Assembly (NCBI GenBank): GCA_045533195.1
Contig: JAZSHI010000053.1
Span: forward strand, 1 to 14,745
Origin: SIG607 sp045533195
GTDB taxonomy: Bacteria; Bacillota; Clostridia; Oscillospirales; Acutalibacteraceae
Direction: 5' to 3'
DNA: 14,745 bases
Positions 1 through 8,393 of this stretch are shown here, piece by piece. The notes below the pieces were generated by a model. The model did not search any database and was not told the DNA's origin. It was given only the letters and a program-made list of their open reading frames with translations. Position numbers and translations under genes: made by a program. Position 1 is the stretch's first letter. The number at the start of each line of letters is the position of its first letter.

Positions 1-171
1 TTCTTTACCTGTTTTTTCACTGATGATGTCAAAAGCACCGTAAACTATCTTCTGAGCTACACCCTTCTTACCGTCAAGCATAATGTTGTTGATAAGGCGG
101 GTAACCTTCTTAGAATTATAGATAGGATCCGGCAATACATCACGTTTTGCAATAAAGCCTCTTCTTGGCAC
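1..171 (-). CDS. rpsG: 30S ribosomal protein S7, N-terminal part (cut by window edge)
   Basis: S7 is a primary 16S rRNA-binding protein that organises the head of the 30S subunit and, in E. coli, represses its own operon. Only the first 57 codons are here; the gene continues beyond position 1. The translation begins MPRRGFIAKRDVLPDP and includes VTRLINNIMLDGKKG, both diagnostic of bacterial S7. I chose the GTG at 171 because the strong site AAGGAGGG lies 7 nt upstream. An in-frame ATG at 190 exists, but it sits directly on the Shine-Dalgarno sequence, has no ribosome binding site of its own, and would add residues not seen at the usual S7 start. It follows rpsL after a 123-nt spacer, as in the classical str operon (rpsL-rpsG-fusA-tuf). 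The family call is secure; the C-terminal part cannot be judged. Confidence 0.96.
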   Translation of the reverse strand, partial: MPRRGFIAKRDVLPDPIYNSKKVTRLINNIMLDGKKGVAQKIVYGAFDIISEKTGKE

Positions 172-241
172 TTTACTTCCCTCCTTCATAGTGATGATAT
201 CATAGGTACTCGAGTGACAAATTCCCGTACGCACCAAGCAA

Positions 242-281
242 GGCGTATAATATATATACACCGCTGCTTGTACTATGCAGC
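242..281 (-). promoter_or_regulatory. Two abutting hairpins in the rpsL-rpsG spacer (candidate S7 autoregulatory site)
   Basis: On the minus-strand transcript a hairpin with stem GCTGC/GCAGC (263-267 with 277-281, 9-nt loop) is followed without a gap by a second hairpin, GGTGTATA/TATACGCC (242-249 with 255-262, 5-nt loop, one G-U pair). Neither is followed by a U-tract, so they are not an intrinsic terminator. In E. coli S7 binds a structured S12-S7 intercistronic region to repress translation, and this 123-nt spacer is in the same place. A regulatory role is inferred only from position and fold. Two further short palindromes, ATGATATCAT (194-203) and ACTCGAGT (208-215), lie between these hairpins and the rpsG ribosome binding site. 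Confidence 0.4.
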
Positions 282-294
282 AGAGATTAGTCTT

Positions 295-714
295 TTACTT
301 ACCTGCCTTAGGACGCTTAGCACCGTACTTTGAACGGCTCTGCATTCTCTTGGCAACACCCTGTGCATCGAGTGTACCACGGATAATGTGGTAACGTACA
401 CCAGGGAGGTCCTTTACACGTCCGCCACGGATCAAAACAACGCTATGTTCCTGAAGATTGTGACCAATACCGGGAATGTAAGCGGAAACTTCGATACCGT
501 TACTAAGTCTAACTCTGGCAATTTTACGAAGCGCGGAGTTCGGCTTTTTCGGAGTTGCAGTCTTAACGGCTGTGCAGACGCCTCTCTTCTGCGGAGAATC
601 ATTGTCTGTAAGCTTGCGCTTCATAGAGTTGTAACCCTTTAAAAGTGCAGGAGCCTTAGCTTTCTTCTCTACATTTTCACGTCCGCTGCGAACCAACTGG
701 TTAAAAGTAGGCAT
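295..714 (-). CDS. rpsL: 30S ribosomal protein S12
   Basis: S12 sits at the 30S decoding centre and controls accuracy of tRNA selection. The protein has 139 residues beginning MPTFNQLVRSGREN and contains PQKRGVCT, TPKKPNSALRK, GHNLQEHSVVLIRGGRVKDLPGVRYH and RSKYGAKRPK, all classical S12 segments. It carries the insertion around residues 24-40 typical of Firmicutes S12. Lys56 and Lys101 (E. coli Lys43 and Lys88, Met counted) are wild type, so no common streptomycin-resistance change is present. Asp102 corresponds to the aspartate methylthiolated by RimO in E. coli. The ATG at 714 is chosen because AGGAGG lies 6 nt upstream; an in-frame ATG at 729 overlaps that same site and would add five atypical residues. 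It has its own promoter at 817-845 and can also be reached by read-through from rpoC. Confidence 0.98.
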   Translation of the reverse strand: MPTFNQLVRSGRENVEKKAKAPALLKGYNSMKRKLTDNDSPQKRGVCTAVKTATPKKPNSALRKIARVRLSNGIEVSAYIPGIGHNLQEHSVVLIRGGRVKDLPGVRYHIIRGTLDAQGVAKRMQSRSKYGAKRPKAGK

Positions 715-744
715 AACACACCTCCTCATTCAAAAATGTATATG

Positions 745-772
745 ACGCAGACAGGATATTTCCTGCCTGCGT
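745..772 (-). promoter_or_regulatory. 12-bp hairpin in the rpsL leader (candidate attenuator or protein-binding site)
   Basis: On the minus-strand RNA this forms a 12-bp stem (745-756 with 761-772) with one G-U pair and an AATA loop. The G-U wobble forms only in RNA from the minus strand; the plus strand would have an A-C mismatch. Eight nucleotides after the stem there is a run of five U (732-736), then the rpsL ribosome binding site. The distance makes it a weak intrinsic terminator at best. It lies within the leader predicted from the promoter at 817-845, about 40 nt after the expected start. It could be an attenuator, a ribosomal-protein binding site or an RNase processing site; the sequence does not decide which. 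Confidence 0.5.
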
Positions 773-816
773 TATATCTATTTACATTGCAAAAACACAG
801 TTTCGCATACTATTGA

Positions 817-845
817 ATTTTAACACCAAAAGCACTGCTTGTCAA
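817..845 (-). promoter_or_regulatory. Sigma-A promoter in front of rpsL
   Basis: Read on the minus strand: -35 TTGACA (840-845, perfect consensus), a 17-nt spacer, and -10 TAAAAT (817-822, one mismatch), preceded by TGT as an extended -10. The predicted start is near 810, giving an rpsL leader of about 95 nt. It sits in the 165-nt gap after the rpoC stop codon, so rpsL-rpsG can be transcribed independently of rpoBC. Confidence 0.8.
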
Positions 846-879
846 TAGTCTTTACATATTTTTTTGGAAAAATGTAAAA

Positions 880-3800
880 TTATTCTACCACAGCAGCAAT
901 TTCAGCTTCATTTTCTACTATTTCTTCGGTGATTTGGGGTTCTTCATCCTTAAACTTCATACCTGTACCTGCAGGAATGAGCTTACCGATAATAACATTT
1001 TCCTTAAGACCGAAGAGAGGATCAACCTTACCCTTAATAGCAGCTTCGGTAAGAACACGGGTGGTTTCCTGGAAGGAAGCGGCAGAAAGGAAGGATTCGG
1101 TAGCAAGAGAAGCCTTGGTGATACCGAGAAGCAAGGGTTTATACGAAGCGGGTACAAGACCAACCTCACCTGCTTCAAGACGTGCGTTAATAGCCTTGTT
1201 AGCTGCACGAACTTCTTCTACGTCATAACGTACATTCTGGAGAAGATCGGTAGAACCGGGTTCGGTGATAAGATACTTCTTCATCATCTGACGGATGATA
1301 ACCTCGATGTGTTTATCGTTGATATCAACACCCTGTGTACGATATGCGTTCTGAATTTCAGCAATAATATAATGTTGAACGGCTTCGGGGCCCTGTGCCT
1401 CAAGAATATCCTGAGGATACTTGGAACCTGAAATAAGAAGCTGACCGGGAAGAACGAAATCTCCGTCGGCAACAAGAGGATTAACACCGTAAGGAATTGC
1501 AACCTTTTCTTCGGTTTCGTTATTACGGATGGTAATAATCTTGCTCTTCTTTTCATCGGAAACAGTAACCTGACCGCCGATTTTAGCGATAAGACCGCAA
1601 TGCTTGGGACGACGTGCTTCAAAGAGTTCTTCAACTCTGGGAAGACCCTGAGTAATATCTTCAGTACTTGCAATACCACCGGTATGGAAGGTTCTCATTG
1701 TAAGCTGTGTACCGGGTTCACCGATGGACTGAGCAGCAACTATACCTACAGCCTCACCTGCTGTAACAGGTTTACCGGTAGCAAGGTTAGCACCGTAACA
1801 CTTCTTACATACACCGTGGTCAGAAAGACAACTGAGTATAGAACGGATTTCGATTTCGGTAACACCGGTATCACAGATTTTCTTAGCATCATCGGCAGTA
1901 ATAAGAGTATTATTGTCAACAATTACTTCACCTGTCTTGGTATCAACAAAATCGTGAAGGAGATAACGACCGATAAGACGTTCCTCAAGAGGTTCGATAA
2001 CGTGATTACCGTCCTTGATTTCGGAAACCATAAGACCTTCGCCGGTATTACAGTCGTCTTCACGGATGATAACATCCTGAGATACGTCAACAAGACGACG
2101 GGTAAGATAACCGGAGTCAGCAGTACGAAGCGCAGTATCGGCAAGACCTTTACGAGCACCACGAGAAGAAATAAAGTACTCAAGTACGTTAAGGCCTTCA
2201 CGGTAGTTAGCACGAATCGGAACTTCAATAACCTTGCCTGCAGTATTGGCAATAAGACCACGCATACCTGCAAGCTGACGAATCTGGCACATAGAACCAC
2301 GGGCGCCTGAGTCAGCCATCATAAAGATGGGGTTAAATTCATCAAGGTTATCTTTAAGCGCATCTGCAACATCTTCGGTAGCCTTGTTCCAGATTTCAAT
2401 AACGTGACGGCTGCGTTCGTCGTTGCTCATAAAACCACGACGGTACTTCTTGGTCACCTTATCGATTTCTGTTTCGGCATCCTTCATAATATCAGTTTTG
2501 CTCTCAGGGATTACGGCATCGAATACTGATACGGTAATCGCACCCTTTGTAGAATACTTAAATCCTGTTGCCTTGATATTGTCAAGAACAATAGAAGAAT
2601 CACTTGTACCCTTAAGAGCAATACATCTGTCAATAATTTTGCTGAGCTGTTTCTTACCTACTTTATTCTGAATAATGTCATCATTACTCTGAACGAATGT
2701 AGCCTTGTCATCCTTAAGGGAGAAGGTCCATTCAAGGTCAAGCTCGTGGCCCTCAACATTACGCTTAACAAAGCCTAAATCCTGAGGAATGGATTCATTG
2801 AACATAATGAAACCAACAGTACACCATACAAGACGTGTAAGACCGTCTTCACGGGTATAACGTACACGAATAGGAGCATGAAGTCCTACGTCGCCGTTAT
2901 GATAAGCCATAACAGCTTCATCTTTATTACGGAATACCTTGTTAGCACCATGTTCTTCTGCCTTAACGATAGTAAGATAGTAAGAACCAAGCACCATATC
3001 CTGAGTAGGAACTACTACAGGCTTACCGTCAGAAGGCTTAAGCAGGTTATTAGCGGCAAGCATAAGGAAACGTGCTTCTGCCTGAGCCTCTGCAGACAGA
3101 GGTACGTGAACTGCCATCTGGTCACCGTCGAAGTCGGCGTTATAAGCAGTACATACAAGAGGATGAAGCTTAAGCGCTTTACCTTCAACAAGAACGGGCT
3201 CGAAAGCCTGAATACCGAGTCTGTGAAGTGTAGGAGCACGGTTAAGAAGAACAGGATGTTCTTTAATAACGGTTTCAAGTGCATCCCAGATTTCACCGCT
3301 TGCACGTTCAACAGCTTTTCTTGCAGCCTTGATATTGGGAACCTTCTTTTCCTCAACAAGACGCTTCATAACGAAGGGCTTGAAGAGTTCAAGAGCCATT
3401 TCCTTAGGAAGACCGCACTGATACATCTTAAGTTCAGGGCCTACAACGATAACGCTACGTCCGGAATAGTCAACACGCTTACCGAGAAGGTTCTGACGGA
3501 AACGTCCCTGCTTACCTTTAAGCATATCGGAAAGAGACTTAAGAGCGCGGTTATTTGCGCCTGTAACTGCCTTTCCGCGACGTCCGTTATCAATAAGAGC
3601 GTCAACAGCTTCCTGAAGCATACGCTTTTCATTACGAACGATAATGTCAGGAGCGTGGAGCTCGAGAAGACGCTTAAGACGGTTATTACGGTTAATAACA
3701 CGGCGATAAAGGTCATTAAGGTCACTTGTGGCAAAACGTCCGCCGTCAAGCTGAACCATAGGACGAATATCAGGGGGAATTACAGGAAGAACGTCGAGAA

Positions 3801-4479
3801 TCATCCATTCAGGACGGTTGCCTGAAAGACGGAATGCTTCTAAAACTTCAAGACGCTTTAAAATACGTACTCTCTTCTGACCGTTTGCAGTTTCAAGTTC
3901 AGTACGGAGTTCAGCGCATGACTGTTCAAGGTCGATTTCGCAAAGAAGCTTTTTAATAGCCTCTGCGCCCATTTCAGCAACGAAATCATCCTCATATTTT
4001 TCTCTCATATCGCGATACTGCTTTTCATTGAGAAGCTGTTTTTTCTCAAGAGGAGTGTTACCGGGATCGGTTACGATATATTGAGAGAAATAAAGTACCT
4101 GTTCAAGTGCTTTGGGGGAAATGTCCAAAGCAAGTCCCATACGGGAAGGAATAGTTTTGAAATACCAGATATGAGATACAGGAGCGGCAAGCTCGATTGT
4201 ACCCATACGTTCTCTACGAACCTTTGCACGTGTTACTTCAACACCGCAACGTTCACAGATTTTTCCCTTATAACGAATACGCTTATATTTACCGCAATGA
4301 CACTCCCAGTCCTTAGTAGGTCCGAAAATGCGTTCGCAGTAAAGTCCCTGCTGTTCGGGTTTAAGGGTTCTGTAGTTAATGGTCTCAGGCTTTGTAACCT
4401 CACCGTAAGACCAGCTTCTGATTTGTTCAGGAGACGCAAGGCCTATTTTTATAGACTCGTACTCAATATTGTTATCCAT
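880..4479 (-). CDS. rpoC: DNA-directed RNA polymerase subunit beta'
   Basis: This is the largest catalytic subunit of RNA polymerase. The 1199-residue protein is complete and has the short Firmicutes layout, without the large insertions of proteobacterial beta'. The N-terminal zinc ribbon uses Cys60, Cys62, Cys75 and Cys78. The catalytic loop NADFDGD is at 447-453, with the Mg2+-binding aspartates at 449, 451 and 453. The bridge-helix region MADSGARGS..QIRQLAGMRG is near 721-740. The second zinc site uses Cys810, Cys884, Cys891 and Cys894. The trigger-loop region SIGEPGTQLTMRTFHTGG is near 918-935. The ATG at 4479 lies 14 nt after the rpoB stop, and GGGAGGA fills that gap, so translation is probably coupled to rpoB. 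No frameshift or missing motif is seen. Confidence 0.99.
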   Translation of the reverse strand: MDNNIEYESIKIGLASPEQIRSWSYGEVTKPETINYRTLKPEQQGLYCERIFGPTKDWECHCGKYKRIRYKGKICERCGVEVTRAKVRRERMGTIELAAPVSHIWYFKTIPSRMGLALDISPKALEQVLYFSQYIVTDPGNTPLEKKQLLNEKQYRDMREKYEDDFVAEMGAEAIKKLLCEIDLEQSCAELRTELETANGQKRVRILKRLEVLEAFRLSGNRPEWMILDVLPVIPPDIRPMVQLDGGRFATSDLNDLYRRVINRNNRLKRLLELHAPDIIVRNEKRMLQEAVDALIDNGRRGKAVTGANNRALKSLSDMLKGKQGRFRQNLLGKRVDYSGRSVIVVGPELKMYQCGLPKEMALELFKPFVMKRLVEEKKVPNIKAARKAVERASGEIWDALETVIKEHPVLLNRAPTLHRLGIQAFEPVLVEGKALKLHPLVCTAYNADFDGDQMAVHVPLSAEAQAEARFLMLAANNLLKPSDGKPVVVPTQDMVLGSYYLTIVKAEEHGANKVFRNKDEAVMAYHNGDVGLHAPIRVRYTREDGLTRLVWCTVGFIMFNESIPQDLGFVKRNVEGHELDLEWTFSLKDDKATFVQSNDDIIQNKVGKKQLSKIIDRCIALKGTSDSSIVLDNIKATGFKYSTKGAITVSVFDAVIPESKTDIMKDAETEIDKVTKKYRRGFMSNDERSRHVIEIWNKATEDVADALKDNLDEFNPIFMMADSGARGSMCQIRQLAGMRGLIANTAGKVIEVPIRANYREGLNVLEYFISSRGARKGLADTALRTADSGYLTRRLVDVSQDVIIREDDCNTGEGLMVSEIKDGNHVIEPLEERLIGRYLLHDFVDTKTGEVIVDNNTLITADDAKKICDTGVTEIEIRSILSCLSDHGVCKKCYGANLATGKPVTAGEAVGIVAAQSIGEPGTQLTMRTFHTGGIASTEDITQGLPRVEELFEARRPKHCGLIAKIGGQVTVSDEKKSKIITIRNNETEEKVAIPYGVNPLVADGDFVLPGQLLISGSKYPQDILEAQGPEAVQHYIIAEIQNAYRTQGVDINDKHIEVIIRQMMKKYLITEPGSTDLLQNVRYDVEEVRAANKAINARLEAGEVGLVPASYKPLLLGITKASLATESFLSAASFQETTRVLTEAAIKGKVDPLFGLKENVIIGKLIPAGTGMKFKDEEPQITEEIVENEAEIAAVVE

Positions 4480-4493
4480 TCGCGTTTCCTCCC

Positions 4494-7400
4494 TTAGTTA
4501 TTTTCATCATCGAACTGCGTGAAATCTTCCTCAGTAAATTCCTCGGTGATTTCTTCGCCGTTTTCGTCCTGAAGGGTATATCCATCAGGAGTACCTTCAA
4601 GAACTGTTTCTTCTTCAAATGCTTCATCGCTCACAGGAACAAAGGGTAATCCGATATCTTCATCCTCTTCAAAGGTCTGCTTTAGGTCGATTTCATTGTT
4701 ATCGGCATCAAGCACCTTGACGTCAAGAGCAAGAGATTGAAGTTCTTTAATAAGAACCTTGAAGGACTCGGGAACACCTGCTTTAGGAACATTCTGTCCC
4801 TTAACGATAGCTTCATAAGTTTTAACACGTCCAACAACGTCGTCAGATTTAACCGTAAGGATTTCCTGAAGGGTGTATGCTGCACCGTAAGCTTCAAGAG
4901 CCCAAACTTCCATTTCACCGAAACGCTGACCACCGAACTGAGCTTTACCGCCGAGAGGCTGCTGAGTAACGAGTGAGTAAGGACCGGTAGAACGTGCATG
5001 AATCTTATCATCAACAAGGTGATGGAGCTTAAGATAATACATATAACCAACGGTTACAGGGTTATCAAAACGCTCACCGGAACGACCGTCATAAAGGAAG
5101 GTCTTACCGTCAACAACCTTAAGTTTTCCTTCAGCAGCAAGTTCAGTAAGAGCATCCATATCGCTTCTTACGGCATCATCAATACGTCTGATATCCTTTT
5201 TGCCGTCTTCCAGAGTAACTTCTTCTACAAGAATTTTACCTGCGAGAGGCTCAAGGAATGCCTTGCTGTCGGGATTAAACATTATGTCACGGCATACGCC
5301 GGCATCAATAAAGGACTGAATAATATCTGATTCGTGAGCACCGTCAAATACAGGTGTGCAAATCTTCCAGCCAAGCTTACTTGCGGCATAACCTAAGTTA
5401 ACCTCAAGAACCTGACCGATATTCATACGTGAAGGTACACCCAACGGATTAAGAACGATATCAAGGGGAGTACCATCGGGCAAGTATGGCATATCCTCAC
5501 TGGGTAAGATACGGGATACAACACCCTTATTACCGTGACGACCTGCCATTTTATCGCCGACAGAAATCTTTCTCTTCTGTGCGATATAGCAACGTACTAC
5601 AAGGTTAACGCCGGGGCTAAGTTCAGAAGAATTTTCTCTGTCAAACACCTTAACGACAACAATAGTACCGTATTCACCGTGAGGAACTCTTAAAGAAGTA
5701 TCTCTTACTTCCCTAGCCTTCTCACCGAATATTGCTCTAAGAAGTCTTTCTTCAGCGGTAAGCTCGGTTTCACCCTTAGGAGTTACCTTACCAACAAGTA
5801 TATCACCTGCAGTAACCTCAGCGCCCACACGGATAATACCGCGTTCGTCAAGGTCGCGAAGAGCATCCTCACCAACGTTGGGGATATCACGGGTAATGTC
5901 TTCAGGTCCGAGTTTGGTATCTCTCGCCTCAATTTCATATTCTTCAATATGAATAGAGGTGTACATATCTTCTCTAACTAATTTTTCATTAATGAGAACA
6001 GCGTCCTCGTAGTTATAACCTTCCCAGGTCATAAAGCCGATAAGAGCATTTCTACCAAGACTGATTTCACCGTTGCTGGTAGCGGGACCGTCAGCGATAA
6101 CCTCATTAGCTTCAACCTTCTGACCAACGCTTACGATAGGCTTCTGATTAATACAGGTGCCGTGGTTGGAACGAAGGAACTTAATAAGGTTATATTCGTC
6201 AACTTCGCCGTTTTCAGCTTTGATGCGAATGGTGTCGGCAGATGCAGATTCAACAACGCCTGCGCGCTGTGCAAGAACAACCACGCCTGAATCTACTGCT
6301 GCTTTATATTCCATACCTGTTGCAACAATAGGACTCTCGGTTTTAAGAAGCGGTACAGCCTGCTTCTGCATGTTTGAACCCATGAGCGCACGGTTGGTAT
6401 CATCATTTTCAAGGAAGGGAATCATAGCGGTAGCTACAGAAACAACCATCTTAGGAGAAACGTCCATAAAGTCGGCATCTGATGACGCAATTTCAATAAA
6501 CGCATCTCTGAAACGGGTAGTAACCTTAGGATTAATAAAGTATCCGTTTTCATCAAGAGGTTCGTTAGCCTGAGCTACATAATAATCGTCTTCTTCGTCG
6601 GCTGTCATATAAACAACCTCTTCAAGCACTCTGCCTGTTGCTTTGTCAACCTTTCTGAAAGGAGTCTCAACAAAGCCGTATTCGTTAATACGGGCAAAGG
6701 TAGCAAGATAGGAAATAAGACCAATGTTAGGACCTTCAGGAGTCTCGATAGGACACATACGTCCGTAATGGGTATAGTGAACGTCTCGAACTTCGAAGGA
6801 TGCACGGTCACGTGAAAGACCGCCGGGACCGAGGGCAGACAAACGACGCTTATGAGTAAGCTCGGAAAGCGGGTTGGTCTGATCCATAAACTGAGAAAGC
6901 GGAGAAGAACCAAAGAATTCTTTTATAGCCGCAACAACAGGACGGATATTTATAAGTGACTGAGGAGTAGCATTGTCAACATCCTGAGCCTGTAATGTCA
7001 TTTTTTCACGAACAACACGCTCCATACGGGAGAAACCGATACGGAACTGGTTCTGAAGAAGTTCGCCTACGCTTCTGATACGACGGTTACCGAGATGGTC
7101 GATATCATCGGTTACACCTACACCGCAATTAAGACCTACAAAATAGTTGATGGAGGCAAAAATATCATCAACTGTGATATGCTTGGGAATAAGATTGTCC
7201 ACATTTAAAGCAATAGCTTCACGGATAGCTTCTTCTCCCTCATTATTTTCAAGAATATCCTTAAGACAAGCAAAAGAAACGTCCTCGTTTATGCCAAGGT
7301 CGGTAACATCAAAATCAATATAATCCTTAATATCAACCATACCGTTGGAAAGAACCTTAACCTCACGGTTGTTACCCTCGTAATCAACAGCATAAACGTA

Positions 7401-8393
7401 AGCTTCTTTAACACCCTTACGCTGAATGGTATTAGCAAGTTCTTTAGTGATAACTGTATCGGGCTCTGCAAGAATCTCACCTGTCAAGGGATCAACAACA
7501 GGGCGAGAAACGGTATGACCTGCAATACGTGCGCCGATAGCAAGTTTCTTATTATACTTATAACGGCCTACGCGAGAGATGTCATAACGACGGGCGTCAA
7601 AGAACAACTGCGCAATATAATTCTCTGCGCCTTCAACCGTTACAGGTTCACTGGGACGCAGTTTTTTATAAAGTTCAATAAGAGCATCGGATTTGGTAGA
7701 AATACCGTCTGCTTCCATTGTAGCAAGGAGACACTCATTACTGCCGAAAAGCTCGTTAATCTGTTCATTGGTTTCTACGCCTAAGGAACGGATAAGAACA
7801 GTAATGGGAATCTTACGGTTTTTATCAATACGAACATAAATGACATCATTCATAGATGATTCGTATTCAAGCCAAGCACCACGGTTAGGAATAATGGTAG
7901 ATGTATAAAGACGCTTACCGGTTTTAACATCGGCAGTTACATCATAATATACACCGGGAGAACGAACGAGCTGTGAAACTACTGTACGTTCAGCACCGTT
8001 AATAACGAAAGTACCTGACTCGGTCATTAACGGGAAATCTCCCATAAATACTTCGCTTTCCTTAATCTCGCCTGTTTCATTATTTAAAAGACGAGCAGTA
8101 ACACGAAGCGGAGCGGCATAGGTAGTATCTCTTGCCTTGCACTCCGTTACATCATACTTGGGTTTTTCGTCGAGACGATAGTCAATAAAATCAAGCACAA
8201 GATTACCGGTATAATCGGTAATAGAGGACATATCGCGGAATACTTCCTTTAATCCCTCTTCGACAAACCATTTGTATGAATTCTTCTGAATCTCAATGAG
8301 GTTAGGCATATCAATAACTTCATTGATCTTGGAGAATGTCATACGAGTGTTTTTTCCCAGTTGTACAGGTTTTACCTTAACTGTTGACTCCAT
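4494..8393 (-). CDS. rpoB: DNA-directed RNA polymerase subunit beta
   Basis: The beta subunit forms the other half of the polymerase active-site cleft and binds rifampicin. From the ATG at 8393 it has 1299 residues, beginning MESTVKVKPVQLGK. Familiar blocks include GTFVINGAERTVVSQLVRSPG (around 127-147), the rifampicin region with LSQFMDQTNPLSELTHKRR, CPIETPEGPNIGLI, GDKMAGRHGNKG, and near the end GGKAQFGGQRFGEMEVWALEA. Asp504, His514 and Ser519 (E. coli Asp516, His526, Ser531) are wild type, which predicts rifampicin sensitivity at these sites. The last ~60 residues form an acidic tail rich in Glu and Asp. A TTG at 8429 is in frame, but it lies upstream of the GGAGGAG ribosome binding site and is unlikely; the ATG at 8393 is 13 nt from that site, a rather long spacing. 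rpoC follows 14 nt later. Confidence 0.98.
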   Translation of the reverse strand: MESTVKVKPVQLGKNTRMTFSKINEVIDMPNLIEIQKNSYKWFVEEGLKEVFRDMSSITDYTGNLVLDFIDYRLDEKPKYDVTECKARDTTYAAPLRVTARLLNNETGEIKESEVFMGDFPLMTESGTFVINGAERTVVSQLVRSPGVYYDVTADVKTGKRLYTSTIIPNRGAWLEYESSMNDVIYVRIDKNRKIPITVLIRSLGVETNEQINELFGSNECLLATMEADGISTKSDALIELYKKLRPSEPVTVEGAENYIAQLFFDARRYDISRVGRYKYNKKLAIGARIAGHTVSRPVVDPLTGEILAEPDTVITKELANTIQRKGVKEAYVYAVDYEGNNREVKVLSNGMVDIKDYIDFDVTDLGINEDVSFACLKDILENNEGEEAIREAIALNVDNLIPKHITVDDIFASINYFVGLNCGVGVTDDIDHLGNRRIRSVGELLQNQFRIGFSRMERVVREKMTLQAQDVDNATPQSLINIRPVVAAIKEFFGSSPLSQFMDQTNPLSELTHKRRLSALGPGGLSRDRASFEVRDVHYTHYGRMCPIETPEGPNIGLISYLATFARINEYGFVETPFRKVDKATGRVLEEVVYMTADEEDDYYVAQANEPLDENGYFINPKVTTRFRDAFIEIASSDADFMDVSPKMVVSVATAMIPFLENDDTNRALMGSNMQKQAVPLLKTESPIVATGMEYKAAVDSGVVVLAQRAGVVESASADTIRIKAENGEVDEYNLIKFLRSNHGTCINQKPIVSVGQKVEANEVIADGPATSNGEISLGRNALIGFMTWEGYNYEDAVLINEKLVREDMYTSIHIEEYEIEARDTKLGPEDITRDIPNVGEDALRDLDERGIIRVGAEVTAGDILVGKVTPKGETELTAEERLLRAIFGEKAREVRDTSLRVPHGEYGTIVVVKVFDRENSSELSPGVNLVVRCYIAQKRKISVGDKMAGRHGNKGVVSRILPSEDMPYLPDGTPLDIVLNPLGVPSRMNIGQVLEVNLGYAASKLGWKICTPVFDGAHESDIIQSFIDAGVCRDIMFNPDSKAFLEPLAGKILVEEVTLEDGKKDIRRIDDAVRSDMDALTELAAEGKLKVVDGKTFLYDGRSGERFDNPVTVGYMYYLKLHHLVDDKIHARSTGPYSLVTQQPLGGKAQFGGQRFGEMEVWALEAYGAAYTLQEILTVKSDDVVGRVKTYEAIVKGQNVPKAGVPESFKVLIKELQSLALDVKVLDADNNEIDLKQTFEEDEDIGLPFVPVSDEAFEEETVLEGTPDGYTLQDENGEEITEEFTEEDFTQFDDENN

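Noticed and set aside
295..714. Streptomycin-resistance changes in S12, and its insertion before PQKRGVCT as a novelty
   Set aside because: Lys56 and Lys101 are wild type, and the insertion is the normal Firmicutes form of S12.
851..878. Hairpin TTTACAT/ATGTAAA directly after the rpoC stop as a terminator
   Set aside because: The stem is AT-only apart from one pair and is not followed by a U-tract on the minus strand. Read-through from rpoC into rpsL is more likely.
1600..2310. Plus-strand open frame of 236 codons opposite rpoC
   Set aside because: It lies fully antisense to a conserved part of rpoC, has no clear ribosome binding site, and its composition (Thr, Asn and Lys rich) is what the reverse frame of this codon usage gives.
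2878..3825. Plus-strand open frame of 315 codons opposite rpoC
   Set aside because: Also antisense to the conserved catalytic region of rpoC, with no recognisable family or promoter. Long antisense frames are common opposite genes with strong codon bias.
6800..6920. Rifampicin-resistance changes in the rpoB cluster I region
   Set aside because: The residues equivalent to E. coli Asp516, His526 and Ser531 are wild type.
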